In this document: piece by piece, positions 51,391-59,406 of the stretch
How the letters are laid out: each line of letters starts with the position of its first letter
Position numbering within the stretch: the first letter of the stretch is position 1
Source: Donghicola sp041224595
Lineage (GTDB): Bacteria > Pseudomonadota > Alphaproteobacteria > Rhodobacterales > Rhodobacteraceae
Direction: 5' to 3'
DNA: 64,000 nucleotides
NCBI RefSeq assembly: GCF_041224595.1
Contig: NZ_JBGFGN010000162.1
Location: 124,001 to 188,000, forward strand
Program-made: the position numbers and the translations under genes
The notes under the pieces: generated by a model
Database searches by the model: none
Told to the model about the DNA's origin: nothing
What the model saw: the letters and a program-made list of their open reading frames with translations, nothing else

Positions 51391-54378
51391 ATGGCAAAGA
51401 AAATGCTCATTGATGCCACCCACGCGGAGGAAACCCGCGTCGTGGTGGTCGACGGAAACAAGGTAGAAGAATTCGACTTTGAGTCCGAAAACAAACGTCA
51501 GCTTGCTGGCAACATCTATTTGGCCAAAGTCACGCGGGTAGAACCCTCGTTGCAGGCGGCTTTTGTGGACTATGGCGGAAACCGTCACGGTTTCCTCGCG
51601 TTTTCGGAAATTCACCCCGATTACTACCAGATCCCCGTCGCGGATCGCGAAGCCCTTTTGGCAGAAGAGCGTGCTTTGGCCGCTGAACAGCAGTCCGACG
51701 ACGACGAAGAGAACGAGCGCCCCAAGCGTTCGCGGTCTCGTTCGCGTCGCAAGAAAACGTCGGACAAGAGCGACGCTCCCAAAGCCGAGACACCGTCAGA
51801 AGAGGTGAATGCCGAAGCAGCGGCGGACACTCCGGTTGCCGAAGGAGCGAATGAAGCGCCCGCGGCCGAGGAACCCGCTGTTGAAGCTGCCCCTGCGGCC
51901 GAAGTCGAAGCCCCAGCCTCCGAAGCACCTGCAGAAGAACAGCCCGCCGAAGCGGGCGAGGTATCTTCTGAAGAGACCACAGAGGTCGCTGAAGAGCAGC
52001 CCGTCTTCGTTTCTGCAGAAATGCCTGTTCAAGATGAGGCAGCTGTCGAAGAGAGTGCGCCTCAAGCCGAAGATGTCGCCGACGCCCCTATGGCTGAAGA
52101 GTCCGTCGAGGAGCCCGAGGACGGCGATGATCGTCCCCGTCCGGCTCAGGCTGCGCGCAACGATGACAGTGATGACGCGGTAGAAACCCGCGAGATCACA
52201 GGCATGGAAACCATCGACCTTGATGACGAGGAAGAGGGCGCGTCCGAAGAGACCAGAGCAGACGACGCTCAGACATCTGACGACGCTCCGCAAGCGGAGG
52301 AGGCGGCCAAAGACGAAGGCGAAGCCAAGCAGCCGTCGAAGCCTAAGCGTAGCCCGCGCAAATCGACCAAGAAAGCAGCCGTCGAAGAGACCGAAGAGGA
52401 GTCCGACGCAGACCCCAAATCGGAGATTGAATCGGTCGCCGAAGAGGACGAGTCCGAGGACATTCGTCCTGCGCGCAAGCCCCGCGCCCGTCGTTACAAG
52501 ATCCAAGAAGTGATCAAGGTGCGCCAGATCATGCTGGTGCAGGTCGTGAAAGAAGAACGCGGTAACAAAGGCGCGGCTCTGACCACTTACCTCAGCCTTG
52601 CTGGTCGGTATTGCGTCTTGATGCCCAACACGGCGCGTGGCGGTGGCATCAGCCGTAAGATCACCAATGCGGCTGACCGCAAGAAGCTGAAAGAGATCGC
52701 CGGTGAATTGGCCGTGCCGCTTGGCGCTGGCCTGATCATCCGCACCGCAGGCGCGCAGCGGACCAAATCCGAGATCAAGCGCGACTACGAATACCTGCAG
52801 CGCATGTGGGAACAGATCCGCGAGAATACACTGCAATCCGTCGCGCCCTGCAAGATCTACGAAGAAGGCGATCTGATCAAACGCTCGATCCGCGACCTGT
52901 ACAACCGCGAGATTGACGAAGTGCTGGTCGAAGGCGATCGCGGCTACCGCAACGCCAAGGACTTCATGAAAATGATCATGCCGTCCCACGCCAAGAACGT
53001 GAAGCATTACAACGAGCGGATGCCTCTGTTCGCCCGCTATCAGGTGGAAAGCTACCTGAGCAGCATGTTCAACCCGACCGTCCAGCTGAAATCCGGCGGC
53101 TACATCGTAATCGGTGTGACCGAGGCGCTGGTGGCGATCGACGTGAACTCGGGCAAGGCGACCAAAGAAGGCTCGATCGAAGAGACCGCGCTGAAGACCA
53201 ACCTTGAGGCCGCCGAAGAGGTGGCGCGCCAGCTGCGTCTGCGCGACTTGGCCGGTCTGATCGTGATCGACTTCATCGATATGGACGAGCGCAAGAACAA
53301 CACCGCCGTCGAAAAGCGGATGAAGGACAAGCTCAAGACCGACCGCGCCCGCATTCAGGTTGGCCGCATCTCGGGCTTTGGTCTGATGGAAATGAGCCGT
53401 CAGCGCCTGCGTCCGGGGATGATCGAGGCGACCACCCAGCCGTGCCCCCATTGTCACGGCACAGGTCTGCTGCGCTCGGATGACAACGTTGCGCTGGCCA
53501 TCCTGCGCCAGCTCGAGGAAGAGGGCGTGCGCGGCCGCAGCAAAGAAGCCTTGGTCAAGGTGCCGCTGCAGATCGCGAACTACCTGTTCAATCACAAGCG
53601 TGAACACATGGCGATGATCGAGAACCGCTACGGCATGGCCGTCCGGATCGAGGTTGACGGCAACCTGATCAGCCCTGATTTCTCGATCGAGAAGTTCAAG
53701 ACGGCGGTCCGTGTGATCGGTGGCTTTGTCCCCGAGGCGGAAACGCTGGATACGTCGATCATGGATGCGCTGGATGCGGATAGCGATCAGTCCTCGGATG
53801 AGGACGACACCGCAGAAGAAGCCGCCGAAGCGAAAGCGCCCGAGCAGAAGCCCGAAGGGGATGACAACGGCAAGCCCAAGAAGCGCCGTCGCCGTCGTCG
53901 CCGTGGTGGCAAGAACAAAGAGGGCGATGAGGCCAAATCGCAAGACGCCGAGGGCAAATCAGAAAATACCTCTGATGATAATGCTCAGGCCGCAGACAAA
54001 CCCGCAGAAGCGCCCGCCGCAGACAGCACAAGCGAGCCCGCGCCTGCCACCGAAGAGCCGGCCAAGGAAGAGGCGCAACCCGCGAGCGACGCGCCCGCAT
54101 CCGAAGAGCCTGCGCCTGAAGCCCCTGCGAAACCTGCAGAGCCCGTTGTCGAAGAGCAGCCTGCTGCCCCCGAAGCGCCTGTCGATTCACCCATTGTTGA
54201 GACCACAATGCCCGTCGAAGTGCCCGAGCCCGTCAGCGAACAGCCAGCGCCGGTGAGCGAAGTGCCCGCGCCTGTTCAAGAGGATACGGCACCCTCTGCG
54301 CCAGAGCCCGAGATTGCGCCTGAAGAGCCGTCGAACGAACCGCCGAAGCCCAAACGCACCGGCTGGTGGAGCGTATAA
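51391..54378 (+). CDS. rne: Ribonuclease E with acidic insertion in the S1 domain
   Basis: RNase E (995 residues), the core endoribonuclease of mRNA decay and rRNA/tRNA processing. The S1 domain starts at about 38 (GNIYLAKVTRVEPSLQAAFV) but is split by roughly 270 residues of Ala/Glu/Asp-rich disorder (about 95-365), resuming at IMLVQVVKEERGNKGAALT. Catalytic Asp residues lie in AIDVNSGKA (near 583) and VIDFIDMDERKNN (near 628). The Zn-link CPHCHG is near 685. A second acidic, Pro-rich tail runs from about 790, with a basic KKRRRRRRRGGK patch, ending KRTGWWSV. Start at 51391 (MAKKMLIDATH). Confidence 0.95.
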   Translation: MAKKMLIDATHAEETRVVVVDGNKVEEFDFESENKRQLAGNIYLAKVTRVEPSLQAAFVDYGGNRHGFLAFSEIHPDYYQIPVADREALLAEERALAAEQQSDDDEENERPKRSRSRSRRKKTSDKSDAPKAETPSEEVNAEAAADTPVAEGANEAPAAEEPAVEAAPAAEVEAPASEAPAEEQPAEAGEVSSEETTEVAEEQPVFVSAEMPVQDEAAVEESAPQAEDVADAPMAEESVEEPEDGDDRPRPAQAARNDDSDDAVETREITGMETIDLDDEEEGASEETRADDAQTSDDAPQAEEAAKDEGEAKQPSKPKRSPRKSTKKAAVEETEEESDADPKSEIESVAEEDESEDIRPARKPRARRYKIQEVIKVRQIMLVQVVKEERGNKGAALTTYLSLAGRYCVLMPNTARGGGISRKITNAADRKKLKEIAGELAVPLGAGLIIRTAGAQRTKSEIKRDYEYLQRMWEQIRENTLQSVAPCKIYEEGDLIKRSIRDLYNREIDEVLVEGDRGYRNAKDFMKMIMPSHAKNVKHYNERMPLFARYQVESYLSSMFNPTVQLKSGGYIVIGVTEALVAIDVNSGKATKEGSIEETALKTNLEAAEEVARQLRLRDLAGLIVIDFIDMDERKNNTAVEKRMKDKLKTDRARIQVGRISGFGLMEMSRQRLRPGMIEATTQPCPHCHGTGLLRSDDNVALAILRQLEEEGVRGRSKEALVKVPLQIANYLFNHKREHMAMIENRYGMAVRIEVDGNLISPDFSIEKFKTAVRVIGGFVPEAETLDTSIMDALDADSDQSSDEDDTAEEAAEAKAPEQKPEGDDNGKPKKRRRRRRRGGKNKEGDEAKSQDAEGKSENTSDDNAQAADKPAEAPAADSTSEPAPATEEPAKEEAQPASDAPASEEPAPEAPAKPAEPVVEEQPAAPEAPVDSPIVETTMPVEVPEPVSEQPAPVSEVPAPVQEDTAPSAPEPEIAPEEPSNEPPKPKRTGWWSV

Positions 54379-54385
54379 CGATCCC

Positions 54386-54413
54386 AAGGGCGTCCCAAGC
54401 GGGCGCCCTTTTT
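54386..54413 (+). terminator. Rho-independent terminator of rne
   Basis: AAGGGCG and CGCCCTT pair over 7 bp with an 11-base loop, followed by a T-run (54409-54413), 8 bases after the rne stop. Confidence 0.85.
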
Positions 54414-54516
54414 CAATCGGACGCAGCGTAGATCGTTTGGCTGCATTGACCCGCCCAACAAACTTGTGAGAGGTCGCGACGTGACGCACGCGCGCCACAT
54501 GCGGTAAGGAGAGATC

Positions 54517-55269
54517 ATGTTCGGAATCGACCTCTTTGATGCAGGGCTCTTGCCCGCCATGATCGTTGCGCTGACCGCCGGGGTGATCAGTTTCCTTAGC
54601 CCGTGCGTGTTGCCGATTGTACCGCCGTATCTGGCCTACATGAGTGGCGTCAGCCTGAATGACATGGCCAAGGACGGCAGTGCTCGGGGGCGGACCTTGC
54701 TGGCCGCGTTTTTTTTCGTCTTGGGTCTGTCGACGGTCTTTCTGCTGCTCGGCTTTGCTGCCTCGGCGGTGGGGCGGGCGTTTTTGTCGTACCAAGGGTA
54801 TTTTAACACCGGCGCAGGCATCCTCGTGATGGTGTTCGGCATGCACTTCCTTGGGGTGATCCGAATTGGCTTTCTAAGCCGCGAAGCGCGGATTGATGTC
54901 GGCGATCAGGGGGGGTCGGCGTTCGGGGCCTATATCCTTGGCCTCGCGTTTGCCTTCGGTTGGACGCCCTGCATTGGCCCGCAGCTTGGCGCAATCCTGT
55001 CGCTGGCCGCGAGCGAGGCGAGCGTTGCGCGGGGCACGACGCTGTTGGCGGTGTATGCTCTGGGTCTTGGCCTGCCGTTCCTGGTTGTGGCGGCGTTCCT
55101 GCCGCAAATGGGCGGGATCATGGGTTGGATGAAATGCCATATGGAGCAGATCGAGCGTGTCATGGGCTTGCTGCTGTGGACCATTGGTCTGCTGATGCAG
55201 ACAGGTGGCTTCTCGCGGTTCTCTTATTGGCTGCTGGAAACTTTTCCGGCTCTTGCGACACTGGGCTGA
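54517..55269 (+). CDS. ccdA: CcdA-type cytochrome c biogenesis/thiol-disulfide transporter
   Basis: A six-segment membrane protein of 250 residues that carries reducing equivalents across the inner membrane for cytochrome c maturation. The redox Cys pair is in SFLSPCVLPIVPPYL (TM1) and GWTPCIGPQLG (TM4). TAAGGAGAG precedes the ATG. An extra Cys in WMKCHMEQIER lies in a loop. It stands after the rne terminator and so has its own promoter; no ccm genes are near. Confidence 0.92.
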   Translation: MFGIDLFDAGLLPAMIVALTAGVISFLSPCVLPIVPPYLAYMSGVSLNDMAKDGSARGRTLLAAFFFVLGLSTVFLLLGFAASAVGRAFLSYQGYFNTGAGILVMVFGMHFLGVIRIGFLSREARIDVGDQGGSAFGAYILGLAFAFGWTPCIGPQLGAILSLAASEASVARGTTLLAVYALGLGLPFLVVAAFLPQMGGIMGWMKCHMEQIERVMGLLLWTIGLLMQTGGFSRFSYWLLETFPALATLG

Positions 55270-55330
55270 CGTTTAGCCCTATCCCTTGGCCCATCTGCCA
55301 TGTTTAATGCCCTTATATTAAGGGGTTGGC

Positions 55331-56551
55331 ATGGACGAACGCTTTGACAGACCAGTGCGCCGTCGCCGGGTGTTTTACATTCCGGGGTTCGACCCCTATC
55401 CGCCCCGGCGCTACCGCGAATTCTATCGCAAAGAGGGTGCTGACCAAGCGCGCTACTCGGGATATCGCATCGCTCTGCGCGGGGCCGGCCCCGCAGCGTG
55501 GGAGGTGGATGCGACAATCGAGGACCAAGATGTGTCGGCCCGCGTCGACGTTTTGGTTTGGTCAGACATCGTAAATGCCTCGATGGATCAGGGGATCTTT
55601 GCGACTTACCTGCAGATGGTCCGTACGGCGTGGATTTATATCGGCTCGGGTGCACTGTTTCGTTTAATGCGGTTGCGGCGCGGGCCGGTGATTGCGGCGC
55701 TCTATCCGGTTGCGTTTCTGATGCTGCAACTGATCCTTGCGGCGACGGTTGCGGGATTGCTGGGATATATCGGGTACGAGTTGCTCCCTCTTGGCCTCTG
55801 CTGGATCGGCTTTGTTGGCGGCTTGGTCGCGGCGGTGATGCTGCTGCGCGCAGGGCGGCGGATGGATAATCGTATTCTCGCCTATTACCTGATGCATGAC
55901 TACGCGTTTTCTGCAGGCCTGCGCGGGGCCTATCCCCCCGCGCTCGAGTCGCGCTTGAACGCGTTTCAGGATCAGATTGCGGCCGCTATGGCTGACCCAG
56001 ACACGGACGAAGTGCTGGTGGTTGGTCATTCCTCAGGGGCTTATCTCGGTGTGTCTGTGCTGGCCGATCTCCTCCGCGATGGGAGACTGGGGCAGAGCCA
56101 TGCGGCCGTTGGATTTCTAAGTCTGGGGCAGGTGGTTCCGATGGTGTCCTTTCTGCCCGATGCCGACAGATTGCGGCGCGACCTCCATGATCTGAGCCAG
56201 ACAAACGATTTGGCGTGGGTCGATATCACCGCCCTTGGCGATGGCTGTGCCTTTGCGCTGTGTGATCCAGTTGCGGTGAGCGGCGTGGCCCCAGAGGATG
56301 GCAAGCGTTGGCCGCTTGTGATTTCTGCTGCCTTCTCTCGTACGCTTGGGGCAGAGCAGTGGAAGCGTTTGCGCCGTGCGTGGTTTCGTCTGCATTTTCA
56401 ATATCTTTACGCGCTGCCACAGGCCGAGGATTACGACTATTTCCGCGTGACGGCGGGGCCACAGACCTTGGCGGCCCGCTATGCGGAACGCGCTCCATCG
56501 CCATCAAAGATCCGCAAACCGATCTCTGGCTACCGGAGTATGTCCTCGTGA
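55331..56551 (+). CDS. Membrane-anchored alpha/beta-hydrolase-like protein of unknown function
   Basis: A 406-residue protein. Residues 1-115 open with RRVFYIPGFDPYPPRRYREFY, a conserved-looking block; two membrane segments follow (about 118-145 and 150-172); the rest is cytoplasmic and contains VLVVGHSSGAYLGVS (G-x-S-x-G) near 231-245, suggesting a serine hydrolase. The early YIPGFDPY could supply the oxyanion-hole strand of the same fold. I do not recognise a named family. It overlaps the P450 start by four bases (GTGA), so the two are translationally coupled and probably act together. Confidence 0.72.
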   Translation: MDERFDRPVRRRRVFYIPGFDPYPPRRYREFYRKEGADQARYSGYRIALRGAGPAAWEVDATIEDQDVSARVDVLVWSDIVNASMDQGIFATYLQMVRTAWIYIGSGALFRLMRLRRGPVIAALYPVAFLMLQLILAATVAGLLGYIGYELLPLGLCWIGFVGGLVAAVMLLRAGRRMDNRILAYYLMHDYAFSAGLRGAYPPALESRLNAFQDQIAAAMADPDTDEVLVVGHSSGAYLGVSVLADLLRDGRLGQSHAAVGFLSLGQVVPMVSFLPDADRLRRDLHDLSQTNDLAWVDITALGDGCAFALCDPVAVSGVAPEDGKRWPLVISAAFSRTLGAEQWKRLRRAWFRLHFQYLYALPQAEDYDYFRVTAGPQTLAARYAERAPSPSKIRKPISGYRSMSS

Positions 56552-57897
56552 TCCCGCCAAAGCCTGCAGCCCGACAGGACAAGGTGTCCCTCTGGCGCTA
56601 CCTCAAACTCTTTCGCCAAGACATCCTGTCCGCGCAGCCCCAACGCCTTTATCGGGCGTGGATGGCCGAATTCAAAACGCCGTTCTTTCGGTCCTATTTG
56701 GTGAACCAGCCTGAACTGGTTGATTTGGTGCTCAAGGGGCGGCCGATGGACTTTCCCAAGTCCGACCGCGTGAGCGAAGGGTTGCGGCCGCTTCTGGGGC
56801 GGTCCGTGTTTGTGACCAACGGGGCAGAGTGGGAACGGCAGCGCCGGATTATCGATCCTGCCTTCGAAGGCGGGCGTTTGCGCGACACCTATCCGGCCAT
56901 GTGGGCCGCTGCGCAGGCGGCGGTTCAACGCATGGATGGCCATGTGGGGCAGGTGATTGATATCGAGCCAGAGACAAGCCACGTCGCAGCTGATGTTATA
57001 TTTCGCACATTGTTCACAATTCCGATCGAACACGAGATCGCCAGTCAGGTGTTTCACGAATTCCGCGCATATCAGCGCAGCCAGCCGATCCTGAATTTGG
57101 CGGCCTTTATCCCTCTGCCTAAATGGATGCCGCGCTTTTTCCGAAAGGACACCAAGGACAGCGCGCGCCTGATCCGATCACTGATCACACAACTGACGGC
57201 CGAACGTATGGACGCCATTCGCGCGGGGACTGCGCCCGACGATCTCGCGACCAAGATCATGACCACTGCGGACCCCGAAACCGGAGAGACCTTTACCACC
57301 GAAGAGATGGTGGATCAGGTGGCGATCTTCTTCTTGGCGGGGCATGAAACCAGCGCGTCGGCGCTCGGGTGGACGCTCTATCTGATGGCGCTCTATCCCG
57401 AATGGCAGGACAAAGTCGCCGCGGAGGCCGAGGCATTGAAAACAGGCGATTTTTCCGAGGTTTCTTCGTTGAAGATCAGCCGAGATGTGTTCCGCGAGGC
57501 TTTGCGACTTTACCCGCCCGTGCCCATGATGGTCCGCGAAACGACACAGCCCGAGTGCTTTCGCGATCGCAATGTTCCCAAGGGGTCGCAGATCGTCCTC
57601 AGCCCATGGCATCAGCAGCGGCACGAGCGGCTGTGGGACAACCCCGACGGCTTTGATCCCGACCGGACCAAGACCGAAGAGGGCCGCGCCGCATCGCGCT
57701 GCGCCTACATGCCGTTTTCAGCGGGGCCGCGCGTCTGTACAGGGGCGGGCTTTGCGATGGTCGAGGGGCCGTTGATCCTGTCGATGCTGCTCAAGCATTT
57801 CCGATTCACCCTCACCGATTCTGCTCCGCCAATACCGGTCGCACATCTCACTTTGCGGTCTGCAAATGGCATATATCTGGAGATCACACGCCGTTAG
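56548..57897 (+). CDS. Cytochrome P450
   Basis: A soluble P450 of 449 residues. The I-helix motif is FLAGHETSASALGW near 260-273, the K-helix E-x-x-R in FREALRLYPP, the PERF-like DGFDPDRTK, and the haem loop FSAGPRVCTGAG with the axial Cys near 400. No membrane anchor is present. I start it at GTG 56548, overlapping the hydrolase-gene stop; the open frame upstream lies inside that gene. Substrate unknown and no ferredoxin partner is adjacent. The coupled membrane hydrolase hints at a lipid or ester substrate (inference). Confidence 0.9.
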   Translation: MIPPKPAARQDKVSLWRYLKLFRQDILSAQPQRLYRAWMAEFKTPFFRSYLVNQPELVDLVLKGRPMDFPKSDRVSEGLRPLLGRSVFVTNGAEWERQRRIIDPAFEGGRLRDTYPAMWAAAQAAVQRMDGHVGQVIDIEPETSHVAADVIFRTLFTIPIEHEIASQVFHEFRAYQRSQPILNLAAFIPLPKWMPRFFRKDTKDSARLIRSLITQLTAERMDAIRAGTAPDDLATKIMTTADPETGETFTTEEMVDQVAIFFLAGHETSASALGWTLYLMALYPEWQDKVAAEAEALKTGDFSEVSSLKISRDVFREALRLYPPVPMMVRETTQPECFRDRNVPKGSQIVLSPWHQQRHERLWDNPDGFDPDRTKTEEGRAASRCAYMPFSAGPRVCTGAGFAMVEGPLILSMLLKHFRFTLTDSAPPIPVAHLTLRSANGIYLEITRR

Positions 57898-57939
57898 CGT
57901 TAAATGTTAGCGTTAAACATAACGCTGTTTGCGCTAAAT
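57893..57939. promoter_or_regulatory. Cluster of LacI-type operator-like sites upstream of class I aldolase
   Basis: Three related sites lie in 47 bases: GTTAGCGTTAAA (57893-57904, overlapping the P450 stop), GTTAGCGTTAAAC (57906-57918) and GTTTGCGCTAAAT (57927-57939), with an inverted AACGCT at 57922-57926. They resemble the GTTAGCGCTAAC-type palindromes bound by LacI-family sugar regulators; CceR/AkgR, the central-carbon regulator of Rhodobacteraceae, is the main candidate. They end 83 bases before the aldolase start. Confidence 0.65.
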
Positions 57940-58021
57940 ATCACTTAAAACTCTATGCTGATCCCGCGAGGTAGGTTAAAAACCCCACAAGGTTTTAACG
58001 CATCGAAGGGATTTTCTGATC

Positions 58022-58924
58022 ATGGCCAAGGACACTGTACTCGAGCAGAGCCAAGCCGATCGCATTGCAGCGGGCGCGGGTTTTATTGCCGCTTTGGACC
58101 AGAGCGGTGGCTCGACTCCCAAGGCTCTGAAGCAGTACGGCGTTGAAGAGGACGCATACTCGACCGAAGAAGAGATGTTCGGCCTGATCCATGACATGCG
58201 CTGCCGCATCATGACCGCGCCGGAGTTTACCTCGGAAAAGGTTCTGGGTGCGATCCTGTTCGAGCGCACCATGCGCGGTGAAGTCGCTGGCATGCCCGTG
58301 CCCACCTACCTGTGGGAAGAGCGCGGAGTTGTTCCCTTCCTGAAGATCGACAAGGGCATGGAAGACGTCAAAGACGGCGCTCAGATCCTGAAGCCGATCC
58401 CCGGTCTGGCCGAATTGCTTGCAACTGCGCGCGAATTTGGCATCTTTGGCACCAAAGAGCGCTCGGTGATCCACGAAGCGAACGAAACCGGCATTGCAGC
58501 GGTTGTGGCGCAGCAGTTTGAACTGGGCAAAGAGGTCATCGCAGCCGGTCTGGTTCCGATCGTTGAGCCCGAAGTTCTGATCGACAGCCCGACCAAAGCC
58601 GAAGCAGAAACCATTCTGAAGGCCGAGATCGAAAAGCAGCTGGACCTGCTGGACGACACCCAGAACGTCGTTCTGAAGCTGACCATTCCCACCGAAGCTG
58701 GCCTCTATGACAGCCTCGCAGACCATCCCCGCGTTCTGCGCGTTGTGGCTCTGTCGGGTGGTTACTCGACCGCAGATGCTTGCGAGAAACTGTCCAAGAA
58801 CGAAAAGATGATCGCGTCGTTCAGCCGTGCACTGGCCGAGGGCCTGAACGCACAGCAGTCGGATGACGAATTCAATGCCGCGCTGGCAGAGAACATCAGC
58901 AAGATCTACAACGCCTCGGTCTAA
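58022..58924 (+). CDS. Fructose-bisphosphate aldolase, class I
   Basis: A Schiff-base aldolase of 300 residues cleaving fructose-1,6-bisphosphate. Family-typical parts are GAGFIAALDQSGGSTPKAL, GVVPFLKIDKGMED (LKID region), GLVPIVEPEVLIDS and the catalytic Lys in NVVLKLTIPTEAGLY, with VVALSGGYSTADAC near the end. It is unlike the zinc class II enzyme. Triple operator-like sites precede it and a terminator follows, so it is a single-gene, carbon-regulated unit. Confidence 0.94.
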   Translation: MAKDTVLEQSQADRIAAGAGFIAALDQSGGSTPKALKQYGVEEDAYSTEEEMFGLIHDMRCRIMTAPEFTSEKVLGAILFERTMRGEVAGMPVPTYLWEERGVVPFLKIDKGMEDVKDGAQILKPIPGLAELLATAREFGIFGTKERSVIHEANETGIAAVVAQQFELGKEVIAAGLVPIVEPEVLIDSPTKAEAETILKAEIEKQLDLLDDTQNVVLKLTIPTEAGLYDSLADHPRVLRVVALSGGYSTADACEKLSKNEKMIASFSRALAEGLNAQQSDDEFNAALAENISKIYNASV

Positions 58925-58950
58925 TCCGAGCGTTTACAGACAGATAGAGC

Positions 58951-58980
58951 GGGGTCTTCATCTAGAAGGCCCCCATTTTA
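58951..58980 (+). terminator. Rho-independent terminator of the aldolase gene
   Basis: GGGGTCTTC and GAAGGCCCC pair over 9 bp (one G-T) around ATCTA, followed by CATTTTATTT, 26 bases after the stop. Confidence 0.85.
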
Positions 58981-59002
58981 TTTGTTGGAACGGGTGGAAG
59001 AT

Positions 59003-59230
59003 TCAGTCCAGTTTCGCCTGATACCAGTGCAGCACAAAGACCCGAATGGCCGAAGCGAGCCCCTCGGTTTCGGGATCACGGCGCACGTCTATTTCAGCCG
59101 CAAGCTGGTTGATCGGTTTTTCCTGAGCCTCGGCAATCGTGCGAAACGCCTGCCAGAAGGGCTCTTCCAAAGACACGGATGTCCGGTGCCCGCGCAGGGT
59201 CAGCGACCGTTTGAAGGGGCCGCCGCTCAT
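59003..59230 (-). CDS. Ribbon-helix-helix domain protein
   Basis: A 75-residue protein of the RHH_4 type: KRSLTLRGHRTSVSLEEPFW forms the DNA-binding ribbon and first helix, and AIRVFVLHWYQAKL the C-terminal helix. Such proteins are probable dimeric DNA-binding regulators, though no target is known. Its ATG overlaps the DUF4169 stop (ATGA), making it third in fumC-DUF4169-RHH. Confidence 0.85.
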   Translation of the reverse strand: MSGGPFKRSLTLRGHRTSVSLEEPFWQAFRTIAEAQEKPINQLAAEIDVRRDPETEGLASAIRVFVLHWYQAKLD

Positions 59231-59406
59231 TCGTCTTCACGCTTGTGCTGGTTCAGGTGACGCTCGGCTTTGTCAGCCTCAATGGCGTCGCGCTGCTTTT
59301 CGGCTTTGGTACGTCCGAATTTGGCAGCGTTCTGATCAGCACGGGCCTTTTTCTCGGCCCGTGCTTTGTCTTTGCGAAACCGGTTCAGATTGACCGGCGC
59401 GGCCAT
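59227..59406 (-). CDS. DUF4169 family small charged protein
   Basis: A 59-residue gene that is easily missed by length cut-offs. It starts at the ATG at 59406, within the fumC stop (TAATG), and ends overlapping the RHH start. The product opens MAAPVNLNRFRKDKARAEKK and continues NAAKFGRTKAEKQRDAIEA, rich in Lys, Arg, Glu and Ala, so a single long charged helix is expected. This matches DUF4169 of alphaproteobacteria, unknown function. Tight overlaps on both sides argue strongly that it is translated. Confidence 0.88.
   Translation of the reverse strand: MAAPVNLNRFRKDKARAEKKARADQNAAKFGRTKAEKQRDAIEADKAERHLNQHKREDE

Noticed and set aside
51700..52480. Tandem-repeat or low-complexity DNA element
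   Set aside because: The repetitive look comes from Glu/Ala/Pro codons of the RNase E insert, not from a DNA-level repeat with a fixed unit.
51796..53943. 715-codon open frame on the minus strand inside rne
   Set aside because: It is antisense to the well-conserved RNase E core and to its Glu/Ala codon repeats, which produce stop-free opposite strands; the translation shows no family features.
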